Shown piece by piece: positions 1 through 9,987 of a stretch of DNA of 19,063 nt. Origin of the DNA: Haliscomenobacter sp. (GTDB lineage Bacteria > Bacteroidota > Bacteroidia > Chitinophagales > Saprospiraceae). The notes beneath the pieces were generated by a model. The model was not told where the DNA came from. It saw only the letters and a program-made list of their open reading frames with translations, and did no database searches. A program made the translations under genes and the position numbers. Every line of letters begins with the position of its first letter. Position 1 is the first letter of the stretch. The stretch lies in assembly GCF_016718685.1 (NCBI RefSeq), contig NZ_JADKCX010000083.1, forward strand, positions 1 to 19,063, read 5' to 3'.

Positions 1-1
1 G

Positions 2-2108
2 CAACCTATTTGGGCGCAGGATAGTTCGGGAATGCTTTTTGTTTCTCAAAACAGGTTGGGCCGTACCTACTTCAAAGTCGATTGGAAAACCAAAAAAATC
101 GCCCCCCTACTTGATCAGGAGCGATTGGCCAAAGTATTGGGAGACAGCCTCAAAACAACAGTAAAAGCCAGCGACTTACCCCTGCAAGCTTTGCAATATA
201 AGGATGCCAAACACCTGGAATTCAGCAGCAGTGGCAAAATTTACGAACTCGATTTGGACAAGTATACCCTTAAACGGATTATCAACCCTGAGTGGAATCC
301 CTTGAATCCAAGTCCCCGATGGCAAGTGGATTGCCTATACCGACAAATACAACCTCTACCTCAAATCTACTGCGGATGGTAGCATCCGTCAGTTGAGTAC
401 CAAGGGGCAAAGGCTTTATGAGTATGGTACTTTTTACGGCTGGTCCGACATCATTGAGGGTGAAAATGGTGAACGCCCACGACGCTTCAGGGTGAGCTGG
501 TCACCCGATTCCAAATGGATTCAGACTTATGTGACCGACATGCGCATCGCCAAAAAAATGTATTTGTTGGACTGGGGCCAGGAAGATCTATACAAACCCA
601 AGTTGATGGGTTACTACCGCGGTTCACCCGGAGATACGGACATGGTAAAGATGATTCCCGTGTTTTACAATATCAGCACTGGAGCGGAGTACCAAAAAAA
701 TCACCTGCAAAGCACCCATACCAACCCCATCCAGTATGAATGGTCCCAAACCAGCGGAGTAGTGTATCAGGAAAACGCCATTCGGGGTTATCAGGCCGTA
801 GAGTTGCATCGCTGTGACCTGAACAAACAAACAGAAGAACTACTCTACCGCGAAACCAGCCCTACCAACATCGACAATTACAGCTCCGAAATCTTTGAAG
901 ATTGGGGCAAAGCATTGATCACTTCAGAACGCGACGGTTGGAAGCAACTGTATTTCCTCGACCTTAAAGACAAATCGCTGAAACCCTTAACCAATGGGGC
1001 CTATTACATCAACTATGTTTCGCATGTCAATAAGGCCAAAGGGTTCATCCTGTTTAATGCCCAGGGCAAAGAGGCCGGGCGCAACCCCTATTACCAACAT
1101 TTGTACAAACTGACGCTTGCTACTGGAAAAGTGGAATTGTTGACGCCTGAAAATGCCAACCACGATGTGTTCGTCTCGCCAGATGGGCTTTATTTTATGG
1201 ACAATATTTCTACCCCAACTCAGCCTACCCGCACGGTGCTGAAAAGCCACAGCAGCCCTCCGCTGAGTTTGGAATTGCTCAAAACGGATGCCAGTGGCCT
1301 GGACTCCATGCATTACAGGTTGCCTGAGCTTTTCACCGCCATCGGCAAGGATGGAAAAACCACCATTTACGGCGCCATCTGGAAACCGAGCAATTTTGAT
1401 CCTCAGAAAAAATACCCGGTCATTGATAATTCTTATACCGGGCCGCATACTTTTACAACTCCCCGTAATTTCACCACAGCTTTATGGAACAACCAGCCCT
1501 TGGCCGAGTTGGGTTTCATTGTCATCACCGTGGATGGTTTGGGTACGGCGGGCCGCTCGAAGGCTTTCCACAATGTGTCCTACAAAAACATGGGCAAAAA
1601 CCTGGAGGATCACCGCCTGGCTATCCTGCAATTGGGGCGCAAAAATCCCTGGATGGACACGACCCGGGTAGGCATTTTTGGCCACTCCGCAGGCGGTTAC
1701 GACGCAGGGCACGCCGTGCTCGAATACCCCGATTTTTACAAAGTGGCCGTGGCCAGTTCTGCCGACCACGATTTCAGGATGGAAAAAGACTGGTGGCCAG
1801 AGATGTACATGGGCTGGCCAGTAGATTCAACGTACCACCAGGTGTCCAACATCACCATGGCGAAAAACCTGAAAGGGAAATTGCTGATCACCCACGGGGG
1901 CATCGATGAAAACGTGAATCCTTCGGCGACCTTCAAACTCGCAGAAGCGCTGATCCGGGCGAATAAGGAATTTGACATGTTGATTTTGCCGAGCCAGAAG
2001 CATGGGTATCAGGGCATTTACAACGATTATTTCACCAAAAAGCGCTGGAATTATTTTGTGGAGCATTTGTTGGGGGTGGAGCCGATTTGGGAGTTTGAGC
2101 TGAAGTGA
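2..2108 (+). CDS. S9 family dipeptidyl-peptidase IV-like serine peptidase (5' truncated, one frameshift)
   Basis: The N-terminal part is a DPP-IV-type beta-propeller and the C-terminal part is the S9 alpha/beta-hydrolase domain. Such enzymes cut Xaa-Pro-type dipeptides from peptide N-termini, usually in the periplasm. The catalytic triad is visible: the nucleophile in GHSAGG (Ser codon 1686-1688), Asp in HGGIDENV (1905-1907) and His in PSQKHGYQ (2001-2003). The reading frame is open from base 2, so the true start and signal peptide lie left of the window. The frame breaks in the CCCC at 314-317: removing one C joins NPSP to DGKWIAYTDKY and keeps one continuous propeller. The family match is strong and the exact substrate is not readable. 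The break looks like a homopolymer error, not decay, because both sides are well conserved. Confidence 0.9.
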
Positions 2109-2110
2109 GT

Positions 2111-2221
2111 CTTAGGTTTCTTAGGTTTCTTAGGTGGTAAAAAAGAAAAAAACCTGCGTAGCAGGGTATTCATTCACCACCTAAGAAACCTTAAACACTG
2201 ACCAAGGAATCACCTAAGAAA
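2111..2221. repeat. CTTAGGTTT tandem/inverted repeats forming a terminator-like hairpin between convergent genes
   Basis: Three 9-bp units in tandem (CTTAGGTTT twice, then CTTAGGTGG) occupy 2111-2137. Their inverted counterpart ACCACCTAAGAAACCT lies at 2177-2192 and pairs with 2123-2138 over 16 bp. A further CACCTAAGAA copy is at 2211-2220. A small inner hairpin, CCTGC-GTA-GCAGG, sits in the loop. The block lies exactly between the stops of two convergent genes, so a bidirectional terminator role is likely (inference). Confidence 0.6.
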
Positions 2222-2239
2222 TATCGCTTTGGGATCAAC

Positions 2240-3218
2240 TCAGTTCCGCCCCATATTCTGCAACAAATACCCTTTCATCGCCCGATTGATGAACTCATTC
2301 GCGTTGATGTACACCCCCACCTCAGCATTGGGTGTTTTGGTTTCATCTACTTTGGTAAAACCCTTGTCGTCTACACTGACATGGACTTTTTTGGTTTTAA
2401 ACAGCTCTGGATACAGCAGCATCCCAATGGCTACGGGATCGAAGAGGGTAGGGGTTTCGTTGCCCCACAGCACGTACAAACCAGAAATCGCATTGGTCAG
2501 GGGCGATTGGCGCATTAGGAGGATGTCGCGTTTGGCTTTGTCCAGCTTGACAAAAGCGGTGATGTCCAAACCAGCGTACACGATGTCTGCACCCGAATTG
2601 ACAAACTTCTTCGCCGCCTCAATGTCGCATTTTACGTTCCATTCCGCTTCCGGGGTAGGATATCCGCCGTAACTCACATAAAACGAACCGAACATGGCGT
2701 AGATTTTTTTGGCCATCTTCAAGGCATTGGGGTCTTTTTGGAGCACATCGGCCATATTGGTGACCGGGCCAACAGAGATGATCACCACCTCGTTGGGGTA
2801 TTTTTTGAGGTTTTCGAGGATAAAATCAGCAGCGGACTGTTTGCTGGGCTGGAGTTTTTCAAATCCTTTGGCCCAATAAAACTGTTCAGCGTACCAATTG
2901 GCCCGTTCGCTGCTGGCCGAGGTATTGCGCCCCAAGACCACGGGAATCTTGTCTTGCCCGGTTTCGTGCAGCATTTTGAGGGCGACTTTGGCGCGGTCGT
3001 CGGTGCGGCCATAACAGGTGGTGATGCCTAAAATGTCGAGCTTGTCTTGATTGGTCAGGAGGAGCGCCAGGGCAAAGGCGTCGTCGATGTCATCGCCGAG
3101 GTCACAGTCGAAAATGACTTTTTGGCGCGTGGCGGTTTGGGGCTTGGTAGCACCAAAGACAAAAGTAAGAAAGAAGTATTTATGTAAGAAAAAAAAGGAA
3201 TAGCGTAAAATGCTTCAT
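2240..3218 (-). CDS. Exported inosine-uridine-preferring nucleoside hydrolase-like protein (frameshift near start)
   Basis: Family members hydrolyse the N-glycosidic bond of nucleosides. The N-terminal Asp cluster DCDLGDDIDDAFA, which holds the Ca2+ and ribose ligands, is present; so are GPVTNMADVL and the TPEAEWNVKCDIEAA segment. The usual catalytic His-Asp pair near the C-terminus appears as TLFDPVAIG, so the His is replaced by Phe. The main frame runs to 2240 but has no in-frame ATG in its first part. An ATG at 3216-3218 gives MKHFTLFLFF and rejoins the main frame if one T is dropped from the T8 run at about 3188-3195, which yields a plausible signal peptide. It sits 114 bp downstream of the hybrid sensor on the same strand and may be its target (inference). 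Confidence 0.82.
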
Positions 3219-3332
3219 GATGGATGGAGTTTGATTTATTTCACCCACAGATCGCGCAGAATACATGAATTGCGATTGTCAAAAATAAAATACTCCGCTT
3301 TGGAATTCTCCAATTTCCACGCTTACACTTCA

Positions 3333-6300
3333 TTAAAAACCTTCGCGCATGGCTTCCCGCCACTCCAACGGCGTCTATCAAATTCCTGCTTAAATACCCG
3401 GGCAAAATAACTAGGGTCACTAAATCCACAATCGTAAGCCACTGCAGTGACACTCAGTTCAGGATCGAGCAACAATTTCTTGGCCTGATTCAAACGAATG
3501 CTGCGAATGAACTGGTTGGGGGAAAAACCCGTCAATGCCTCCAGCTTCCGTTGCAATTGGCGTTGACTCAAGTGGACGGCTTTGCACAATTGTTCAATAC
3601 TAAAGGTGTGATCCGACAAATTGACCTCAATACATTCCCGAATTTTTTGCACAAAACTGCCTTCACTTTTTTCCAGAGCTGGTTCTTCCAGCGCAGCAAG
3701 CTTTCGCAAATCGAAAGATTGCAAGTAGTGTTGCTTCAATTTTTCCCGCAACTCCAAGAGTTTTCTGATGCGCAGCCGCAGTTCTTCTGGCTGGAAAGGT
3801 TTTTCCAAATACACATCTGCGCCCCGCTCCAAGCCAGTCAATTTGCTTTCAAAATCGGCTTTGGCGGTCAATAAAACGATCGGGATATGGCTGCTGCGCT
3901 CATCGTTGCGCAAGTGTTGACACAAGGTAAAGCCATCCATGCGCGGCATCATCACGTCGCTGATGATCAGGTCGGGGATGAGCTCGGTGGCTTTGTCGAA
4001 TCCCTCCTGGCCGTCCACCGCAAATTCCAGTCGGTATTCTGGCAAACAGGAATTGAGGTAAGCGGCTACATCAGGGTTGTCTTCCACCAATAAAATCAAT
4101 TGGCGGGAACTGGGTTCGGGAGGAGTGGGGTATTGCAAGCTGTGGATTTTGCACGTGCCAAAGGCTCTGCCCAGGCATCAGGCAATCCTTCAGCTATCGT
4201 TTCAGCAGCCATTTGAAGCGGCAAAAGCACAGTGAACTCTGCACCTTTGTTGCTACCGGTTACCGGGCTTTTTACCCGAATTTCTCCTTGCAACAAATTG
4301 ACCAGTTCTTTGGTCAGCGCCAGGCCAATCCCCGCGCCTTCGCCTGGCCGGGTGGGGCTATCGTCAACCTGGTAAAAACGGTCGAAGATATGGGGCAACT
4401 GCGCCTCAGGAATGCCAATGCCGGTGTCTTTAACGGTAATTTGTAAAGAGGGGGTTTCATTTTGGAAACTGTGGCCGATGGACAGGTAGATGTTGCCAGA
4501 TTCCGGGGTGAATTTGAGGGCATTGGACAACAAATTGGAAACGATTTGCCGCAATTTTTCCGGGTCATACGCACAATCCAACTCTTGCAAGGTGGACAAA
4601 AAATGCAATTGTTTTTGTTGGCTCTCCGCCAGGGAATGAAAGGATTCAACCATGTAGCGCAAAAACGCGATGACATCCCCCTGGATAAAACGCAAGGCTA
4701 TTTTCCCACTTTCCAGCCTGGACAAATCGAGCATTTCATTGACCAATTGTAAGAGCTGTTGCCCATTGCGCAGGATCATCTCTTGTTTGAAGGCCAGGTT
4801 TTCGTCAGGTTTTTCCAGGGTTTGTTGGGCCATGCCCATGATCACGGTGAGGGGCGTTCGGAATTCGTGGGTGATGTTGGTGTACAGGCGGGTTTTGGCG
4901 GTATCCAGTTCTTTGATGCGGCTTGCTTCGCGGGTTTCGTAGGCGAGTTGGTTCCGCAGTTTTTCCCGGTTGAGGTAAAATTGGAACAGCGCCCTGCCCG
5001 CTGCTACCAGAAGCAAAACGTAAGCCAGGTAAGCCCAAGTTGGAACGCCACCAAGGCGGTAGTATTTTAATGTTGAGTGTGGCTACGTGAGGGCTCCAGA
5101 TGCCACGGCTATTGCTTCCTTGTACCCGAAAGGTATAATTTCCTGGAGGTAAATGCAGGTAAGTTGCCGAACGGCGAGTGCCTGCTTCAATCCATTCAGG
5201 ATCAGCCCCCAGCAGCTGATAGCGATACCGGTTAAACATTGATCCGGTGTAATCAAGTGTAGCGTAATCCAGACTAAGGATATCCTGCAAGTGGTTCAAG
5301 GTGATGCGCTCGGTGGTTTCGATGCTACTGGGTAAAACCCCGCTGTCATCCCCAAAGGTAAGCGGGCGATTGTTGACGGAAATGTTGGTGATGAAAGTTC
5401 GGGGTTGGTAGTCCTGTTCCAACATGACCTTAGGGTCAAAAACATTGAACCCGTTTACGCCTCCGAAAGCCAGTTCGCCATTGGGCAATTTGGCCAAGGC
5501 GCCAGTATTGAATTCATGATTTTGCAAGCCATCCGTTACATTGAAATTTCGGATGGTATACCGAGGTTTTTCTGACGGATTATGGGATGAGAAAGCCTGG
5601 CTCAGGCAAAAAATGCCCCGGTTGGTACTGCCCCACAAATTTCCCCGTTCATCGGCCAGCAGGCCATAAATGACATTGTTGGGCAAACCATCCTCCGTAC
5701 CCAGGTGCAGGAAATCCCCGGTCTTTTTGTCCAAACGATTTAAACCTACCCTCGTACAAACCCAAAGGTAACGCTGGGGCGCAATGGGGTCGTCCAGAAA
5801 GCCTGTCACGTAGTTGTAACTGAGTGAATTGGGTTGATTGGGTATATTTCTGTACCAACGAAAATGAGGTTTGCCCCAAAGAAATCCGCTCTGACAAAAC
5901 CCTCCATGGTTCCGATCCAGATCATGCCGTCGCCACTTTCATACAAGGAAATCGACAGGGAGTGGTGCTGCATGGGTTTGGCGGGGTCAGCAAAATTGTA
6001 GCGGTGCACTTGATTGCTTCGGGGATCGACCCTCGTCAGTGCACCTTTTAATCCGGCCAGCCAGATGTTGCCGTGGTGGTCTTCCAACATTGGTTGTCTT
6101 TCCCCAAAAGTGGCGGCGGGGATGGGGATATGGATTGGGCTGCTGCCTGGCCGAAAACGAAGGAGCCCCTTGTTGGTCAAGGCCCAATGTTCAGCGGAAC
6201 GACTGATTAAAAAATTGCTGACCTGCGAGGAAATCGCGCCCAAGCCGTCCAATTTCAGGGAATTGCCTTGCAACTGGTACCAAAGCTTGCGGTAAGAATC

Positions 6301-7491
6301 CAGGTAAACAGAGCCATCGGGTGCCGGAATGATTCTGCGAATGCTGATGCCTTCGGCGTAGTGTTGAAATTTTTGCTGGTAAGGATTGAATTTGTAGACG
6401 CCATAGTCATGAGTACCCGCTAAAACCATGCCGGAGCGGTCGATGGCCAGTGAAGTTAAAGGTGCACTTAAATCCAGGGCGAGTAATTTGGCTTGAAACT
6501 GGTCCTCTTTTTGCGCATTGACTAACGCATTTAAAGGCGCGTTCATTTGGGTAAAAAAAGGCGCTGTGCTCCATTTCAATGGTTTACCGGGTTTCCATTG
6601 TAGCAAATCCAGGCCATATAAACTGCTGCCTTTGATCAACCACAGCTTGCCATCAGGGGCAACTTGCAGGTCAAAAACCTGGCTCAAGTGCTCAAAAAGT
6701 GGTGCAGCACGTTTCCCATCCCAATGAAAAGGGGAATGGTTTTGGTCGCTGGCCCACAAGCTACCATCGGAATTGGCGTAAGCTACCTCGAACGAATACC
6801 CCTCAATGGTTTTGCGCAATTGAAAGGTTTGGGTATCAAACTGGTAGATGCAATGGTCATCCCCCCCCATCCAAACCCTGCCCTTGCTGTCTTTGGCCAT
6901 ACCCGTCACATTCAGGTGTTTGGGCAAGGTTATCTGCTGGATTTTGGGTGCTGTGTTTTTTTCAAAAGAATCACCAGCGAGCCTGATTATGTTCAGATCG
7001 GCGCCATCAGCTGCGGCCAGAATGTTGCCTACTGCATCTTCAGCAATACAGCGGATCTGATTGCTGGATAAACCTGTGTTTTTTTGGGGGTCGTGTTGAA
7101 TCCGCTGGAAACGCCCCGTTTTTTTGTCGTAAACATTCAAACCTTCGTTGTCCGTTACCGCCCAAATCCGGCCTTGGTGGTCTTCAAACAATTTCAGGAT
7201 GCTGTTGCCGGAAAGGGAATGAGGATTGTAGGCCTCGTTGCTGAATACTTTGAGGCTATAGCCATCGAAGCGGTTGAGTCCGTCTTTGGTGGCAAACCAC
7301 AGGAAACCCTCTCGGTCCTGTAGAATGTCATAAATCATGCCCTGGGAAAGGCCCTGCTGAATGGAAATCGATTCGATTGGAACCTGTGCAAAGCTTTGGT
7401 TTGGCTGAAGCAACACGGTATGTAGCATCCACAACAGGAACAGCGTGGATGTTCGAAATAGAGGCGTCAGGTGTGTTTTGGGTTGTTTCAT
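3333..7491 (-). CDS. Hybrid two-component system sensor kinase/response regulator (HTCC; four frameshifts)
   Basis: The encoded order is a signal peptide (cut after about NQSFA), a periplasmic two-component-regulator propeller with at least ten GxxWxGTxxGLxxFD-like repeats, a Y_Y_Y domain (NRYRYQLLGADPEW to PPWW), and a transmembrane helix (WAYLAYVLLLVAAG). Then come HisKA with phospho-acceptor His in NITHEFRTPL, HATPase_c (NLLSNALKF, DTGIGIP, GAGIGLALTKEL), a receiver with Asp in ISDVMMPRMDGF and Lys in YLEKPF, and an AraC-type DNA-binding domain. This is sensing and transcription control in one protein, typical of glycan or nutrient regulation in Bacteroidota. Breaks lie at about 5874-5877 (GGGG), 5029, 4128 and 3375. 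Repairing the last gives a C-terminus TPLEWREAMREGF and a stop at 3333. The full length of about 1,390 residues is normal for the family. Confidence 0.93.
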
Positions 7492-7707
7492 GGCTAAGTA
7501 AAATGGGTCTTAGTACAACGTAGAAGACAAGGTATTGCGCCTAATTGGCTGGCTAAAAATTGCAGAAAGTCCGAAAAATCCTGGCAATGTCCAGCAAATC
7601 CTGTCCCTTGACCAAAAGATCCTGCAAGTTGTCCGAAAAATGCAAGATTGTCAATAGCCCAGCCTTCACCTTTGTACCCGCAATTTTTTACCAAAACCCG
7701 ACATGTT

Positions 7708-8169
7708 ATGAGAAAATGTTTTTTGCTCTTGGCGTTTGCCTTTTCACTTTTTTATCCCCTTAGCAAAGGGCAAGATTTTATTCCAATGCTACCTGAATCG
7801 TACGCTAAAAGCTGCACCGATCGGCATTGCCCAAGGAAATGTACCGTGGATTCGCTGAAAGTTAATTTAGCTGCAGGTCAACACCCACCGCGCTTTGATG
7901 ATTGGGACAATTATGTAAAAGGAAAGTCCATTTACCCACAATTGGCTCGGGAAAACGGCATCGAAGGAACGGTCAGCGTGTTGGTCTATGTGTCCGAAAA
8001 AGGCCAGGTGACCAAAGCCCGGTTGCTCAAAGGGCTCGGTTTTGGCTGTGATGAGGCGGCGATAAACCTGGTTTATGCCATGCCTTGCTGGACTCCGGCA
8101 TCCAATTTTGGCATTCCCGTAAAAGGGAAAAAGGTGCTGGACATCAGTTTTAGGTTAACCCATGAATAG
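7708..8169 (+). CDS. Secreted TonB C-terminal-domain protein
   Basis: This is a 153-residue intact ORF. I chose ATG 7708 because it starts a clear signal peptide (MRKCFLLLAFAFSLFYPLSKGQ). The upstream in-frame ATG at 7648 would add a non-hydrophobic leader. Residues about 75-150 match the TonB C-terminal fold: YPQLARENGIEGTVSVLVYV, an acidic DEAAINLV helix, WTPASNFGIPVKGKKV and the final ISFRL strand. No transmembrane anchor or Pro-rich linker is present, so it is not a classical energy transducer. In Bacteroidota such free-standing domains are common exported proteins of unknown role. It is monocistronic, starting about 215 bp from the divergent HTCC gene. Confidence 0.8.
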   Translation: MRKCFLLLAFAFSLFYPLSKGQDFIPMLPESYAKSCTDRHCPRKCTVDSLKVNLAAGQHPPRFDDWDNYVKGKSIYPQLARENGIEGTVSVLVYVSEKGQVTKARLLKGLGFGCDEAAINLVYAMPCWTPASNFGIPVKGKKVLDISFRLTHE

Positions 8170-8194
8170 TCGCGTTATGAACGCTTTTGCGGAG

Positions 8195-8220
8195 TACCCA
8201 TGGCCCTCGGGCTGTGGGTA
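8195..8220 (+). terminator. Stable intergenic hairpin after the TonB-C gene
   Basis: TACCCATGGCCC and GGGCTGTGGGTA pair over all 12 positions (two G-U) around a 2-base turn. There is no T-tract, so it may be a processing or transcript-protecting structure and not a classical terminator. Confidence 0.4.
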
Positions 8221-8258
8221 GCTTCGATTTACTCAATCAATAGTCAAATCAACAGTCA

Positions 8259-9337
8259 ATGCAGAAATTCATACTAATGGCGAGCATCCTGGCTTTCCTT
8301 TGTTGTAACTGTTCCAAAGAAACATTTGAAGTGGATACTGCTTCAAAAACCTTTTTCCATGTAAAAAATGGGGACTACCTCATTCCGGTAATGCTCAGGG
8401 GCAACACGGCCAGCAAAAAAATCATCCTGTATGTTCAAGGTGGCCCGGCTGGCAACACCATGGATTTTGCCACGGTAGATTATCCCGAATGGAAAAACAC
8501 GCTTGAAAAGGATTACGCCATTGCCTATTACGAACAAAGGGGCACCGGAAACCGTCAGGGAAATTTTGGCTTTGGCCAAAACATCCTGCAGACCTACATC
8601 GAAGACCTGCACAAGGTCGCTGCGTTTTTAAAAAAGGCCTATGGTGCTGAAATCATCATGATGGGCCACAGTTTTGGAGGTGGTTTGACCTTGCGGTACA
8701 TGATTGAATATGGGCAATCTGGAATCCCTCAAAAATACATTGCCTTGAATGCGCCAGTAACAACCGATGTCAGTACTGCCGACCTGCGCTGGCAATTCCG
8801 TCGCGCCTTCCTGTTCAATACCGCAAAACTGGAGATCAGCCGCAACCGCAAAGTCGAGCGCTGGAACGAGGTATTGCAATGGTTGGAAAAACGCCCGTGA
8901 TCGAAAGAATACCCGGCGATGCCCCTTTTCAACTGATGCAGCAGTGGAATGAATACGTGGAAGAATTGGTTTATCCCAACTATCCTGAAAAAACCGTGAA
9001 GGTCCGAGACTATTTAAAAGCTTTCTTTTTTTCTCCTTACAACCCCATTCCAGCTTACCTCCGCAAGGATTTTGAAGACAAGGGAATTGGCAGCCTCATT
9101 TTGCAAGAAGAAGAGGATTATGTGCTGATCAATCGTTTGTCAAAAATCGATCAGCAAGCAGTTTTGCTCATCACCGGCCGCTATGATGACATCTGTGTGC
9201 CGGAAGAACTGAGCTACGTTTTTGAAAAAATCACTTCGGCTAAAAAACAGATCAAAATCATCGATGAAGCTGGTCATGATTCTTTTTTGCACCAGGCTGC
9301 TGAATTCAATCAAACCCTTAAATCCTTCATCCAATGA
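8259..9337 (+). CDS. Alpha/beta-hydrolase lipoprotein, proline iminopeptidase (S33)-like (one frameshift)
   Basis: The start (MQKFILMASILAFLCCNCSKE) looks like a lipoprotein signal with the acylated Cys before SKE. Oxyanion-region VQGGPAGN, YYEQRGTGNRQG, nucleophile elbow GHSFGGG, acid in ITGRYDDICVP and His in DEAGHDSFLH follow in the order and spacing of proline iminopeptidase-like hydrolases, about 359 residues in all. The frame breaks in the A5 run at 8887-8891; one added A joins QWLEK to TPVIERIPGD. Its stop overlaps the next start by 4 bp (ATGA), implying translational coupling. The substrate is unknown: an aminopeptidase role is the family guess, and an esterase is possible. Confidence 0.82.
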
Positions 9338-9905
9338 AACACCTGATTGTAATCGCATTTTTGGCCACCGCGGGTGTACTTGGAGCTCAAAGTGCCATTT
9401 CGCTGGCCTATTTTGGTGAAACGATCACCCACCCTGGACTAAAAGTGGGGGTCAGCTTCCCGTTGTATCAATGGGAGCAACATAAAATGCTGCGCAATGG
9501 CAAGGAAAAATTGCTGGATAAAAGGATCGATTTGAGTCCGCAACTGGGGTTTTATTACCACCAGGATTACCAAACCGGGCTTTTTGTGCTGCCAGAGCTC
9601 AGCTATATCCGGCAAAATGCCAAGGGAAATTACACTGCGTTGGGCATTGGTGCAGGCTACATGCACACTCGGGTGCCCCGGGTATATGATTTTGATACAA
9701 GCGGCGAAATCGAGCAAATTGGCGCAGGCTACGATTATTTCATCAGCAATTACTTTGCAACTTTTGGCAAAGACCTTAGTGTCAAAAAGGAATCCCCTTG
9801 TCTATATATGCCAAGCCACAGTTGATGCATGCAGTGCCCAATGCGGGCAAAGGCATTTGGTATTTTGCTTTAGAGCTTGGCTTTAGTGTTAAAATGAGCG
9901 AGTAG
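9334..9905 (+). CDS. Small outer-membrane beta-barrel-like protein (one frameshift)
   Basis: I do not recognise a named family. A signal peptide (MKHLIVIAFLATAGVLGAQ) is followed by alternating aromatic/hydrophobic strands (ISLAYFGETI, LSPQLGFYYH, LFVLPELSYI, ALGIGAGYMH) and a C-terminal strand GIWYFALELGFSVKMSE, the look of a compact barrel of about 190 residues. The frame breaks at about 9784-9790 (AAAAAGG); repair joins SVKKG to IPLSIYAKPQLM and moves the stop to 9903-9905. It is coupled to the preceding lipoprotein hydrolase by a 4-bp overlap, suggesting that both act at the cell envelope. Confidence 0.7.
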
Positions 9906-9917
9906 TATCAAGTTGGA

Positions 9918-9980
9918 GCTTGCTGTCCCTGCCTCCTTTACTCAGCCCTATTAGCCAATGTTGGAGGCAGGGTGGCAAGC
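9918..9980. terminator. Bidirectional terminator-like hairpin between convergent genes
   Basis: CCCTGCCTCC pairs perfectly with GGAGGCAGGG (9963-9972), and the stem extends to GCTTGC/GCAAGC with a few mismatches. The loop is about 26 nt. It lies between the stops of the barrel gene and the GMC oxidoreductase gene. Confidence 0.6.
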
Positions 9981-9987
9981 CTTTAGT

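Noticed and set aside
987..1448. Open frame on the minus strand inside the S9 peptidase
   Set aside because: It is antisense to a well conserved peptidase domain and has no recognisable features.
3188..3195. Homopolymer of eight near the nucleoside hydrolase start as a phase-variation switch
   Set aside because: Comparable breaks occur in most genes here, including a tRNA, so sequence error explains it more simply. Read-level length variation in a clean data set would revive the idea.
5874..5877. Programmed ribosomal frameshift in the HTCC gene
   Set aside because: There is no slippery heptamer with a downstream structure, and three more breaks occur in the same gene.
7560..7640. Imperfect GTCCGAAAAAT repeats upstream of the TonB-C gene
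   Set aside because: Only two copies with irregular spacing; too weak to call an operator or a repeat array.
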